Origin: Mailhella sp.
Lineage (GTDB): Bacteria; Desulfobacterota; Desulfovibrionia; Desulfovibrionales; Desulfovibrionaceae
Assembly (NCBI GenBank): GCA_017940105.1
Contig: JAGAZG010000170.1
Location: forward strand, 1 to 6,509
Direction of reading: 5' to 3'
DNA length: 6,509 bases
The position numbers were made by a program, and so were the translations under genes. Below, piece by piece: positions 6,332-6,509 of this stretch. The notes under the pieces are model-generated. The model was not told the DNA's origin and searched no databases. It was given only the letters and a program-made list of their open reading frames with translations. How positions within the stretch are numbered: position 1 is the stretch's first letter; every line of letters starts with the position of its first letter.

Positions 6332-6509
6332 GTGCTGATTATCGTTCTTTCTGCCCTAGGGCATCGTTATTTCCGTTCTGGCATAAGACCTTGGCCTTCA
6401 GGCCGATGCAGTCGCCCCTGTCTGAAGTCTTTGCTGCGACCGGTTATGGAGGTGCATTTCCACTCCGCAACATCATGTGCGCAGGCATGAATTACAGGTC
6501 TATGGCATG
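6315..6509. other. Intergenic tail with no supported gene
   Basis: About 195 bases follow the phosphatase. They contain the perfect palindrome TGCCCTAGGGCA at 6352-6363 and a small hairpin, TTGGCC/GGCCGA around TTCA, at 6392-6407. One plus-strand frame is open to the window end, with ATGs at 6406 and 6475 but no well-placed ribosome binding site. A GGAGG at 6448-6452 has no good start downstream except a 15-codon frame from the ATG at 6446 that contains it. On the minus strand a frame stays open from the window edge to a stop at 6367-6369. None looks like a recognisable protein, and open frames this short occur by chance at this base composition. No tRNA or insertion-sequence end was recognised. 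Confidence 0.5.

Noticed and set aside
6379..6397. TGGCAT...TTGGCC resembling a sigma-54 promoter downstream of the operon
   Set aside because: The GG and GC elements are 12 bases apart rather than the required 10.
6367..6507. Minus-strand open frame from the window edge to a stop at 6367-6369, a possible convergent gene end
   Set aside because: About 46 codons with an unremarkable sequence rich in basic residues; the same bases are also open on the plus strand, so neither can be supported.
6406..6509. Plus-strand open frame from ATG 6406 (or 6475) running off the window end
   Set aside because: No well-placed ribosome binding site, no recognisable protein similarity, and too short to exclude chance. 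It could be the start of a real gene; the next ~300 bases would decide.

Overview
The window is the 3' end of a type III secretion system (T3SS) operon. It carries the end of sctV (5' truncated by the window edge), then sctS, sctT and sctU, followed without a break by two regulatory genes: a sigma-54-type AAA+ activator and a membrane-anchored PP2C/SpoIIE-type serine phosphatase. All six genes lie on the plus strand. They are packed with a 9-10 nt gap or stop/start overlaps, so they very likely form one transcript. The last ~195 bases (6315-6509) hold no convincing gene.

The organism is probably a Gram-negative delta-proteobacterium, with Desulfovibrionaceae the best guess. Base composition is moderate, a little above 50% GC by eye. 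The combination of a virulence-type injectisome export apparatus, an orphan sigma-54 activator carrying a GVATGV variant of the GAFTGA loop, and an RsbU-like phosphatase fits that group. This is inference from gene content and remembered family features, not a database match. The proteins look like injectisome (Sct) rather than flagellar (FlhA/FliQ/FliR/FlhB) forms, but the two families are homologous and the assignment rests on motif style and context.

Layout: 1-956 C-terminal cytoplasmic nonamer domain of SctV; 967-1227 SctS; 1236-2054 SctT; 2051-3091 SctU with the NPTH self-cleavage site; 3112-4380 sigma-54 activator with a coiled-coil N-terminus and no recognisable sensory domain; 4377-6314 dCache-HAMP-PP2C phosphatase; 6315-6509 intergenic, with weak hairpins and one perfect 12-bp palindrome.

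How the parts could work together: SctS and SctT (with an SctR not present here) build the export gate, SctU switches substrate class after self-cleavage, and SctV forms the export ring that receives chaperone-substrate complexes. The two downstream genes probably connect secretion to gene expression. The phosphatase could sense a periplasmic or host signal and dephosphorylate a STAS-domain anti-anti-sigma-like partner, as BtrU does in Bordetella and RsbU in Bacillus. The activator would then drive sigma-54 promoters. The partner protein and kinase are not in this window, so the link between the two regulators is a hypothesis.
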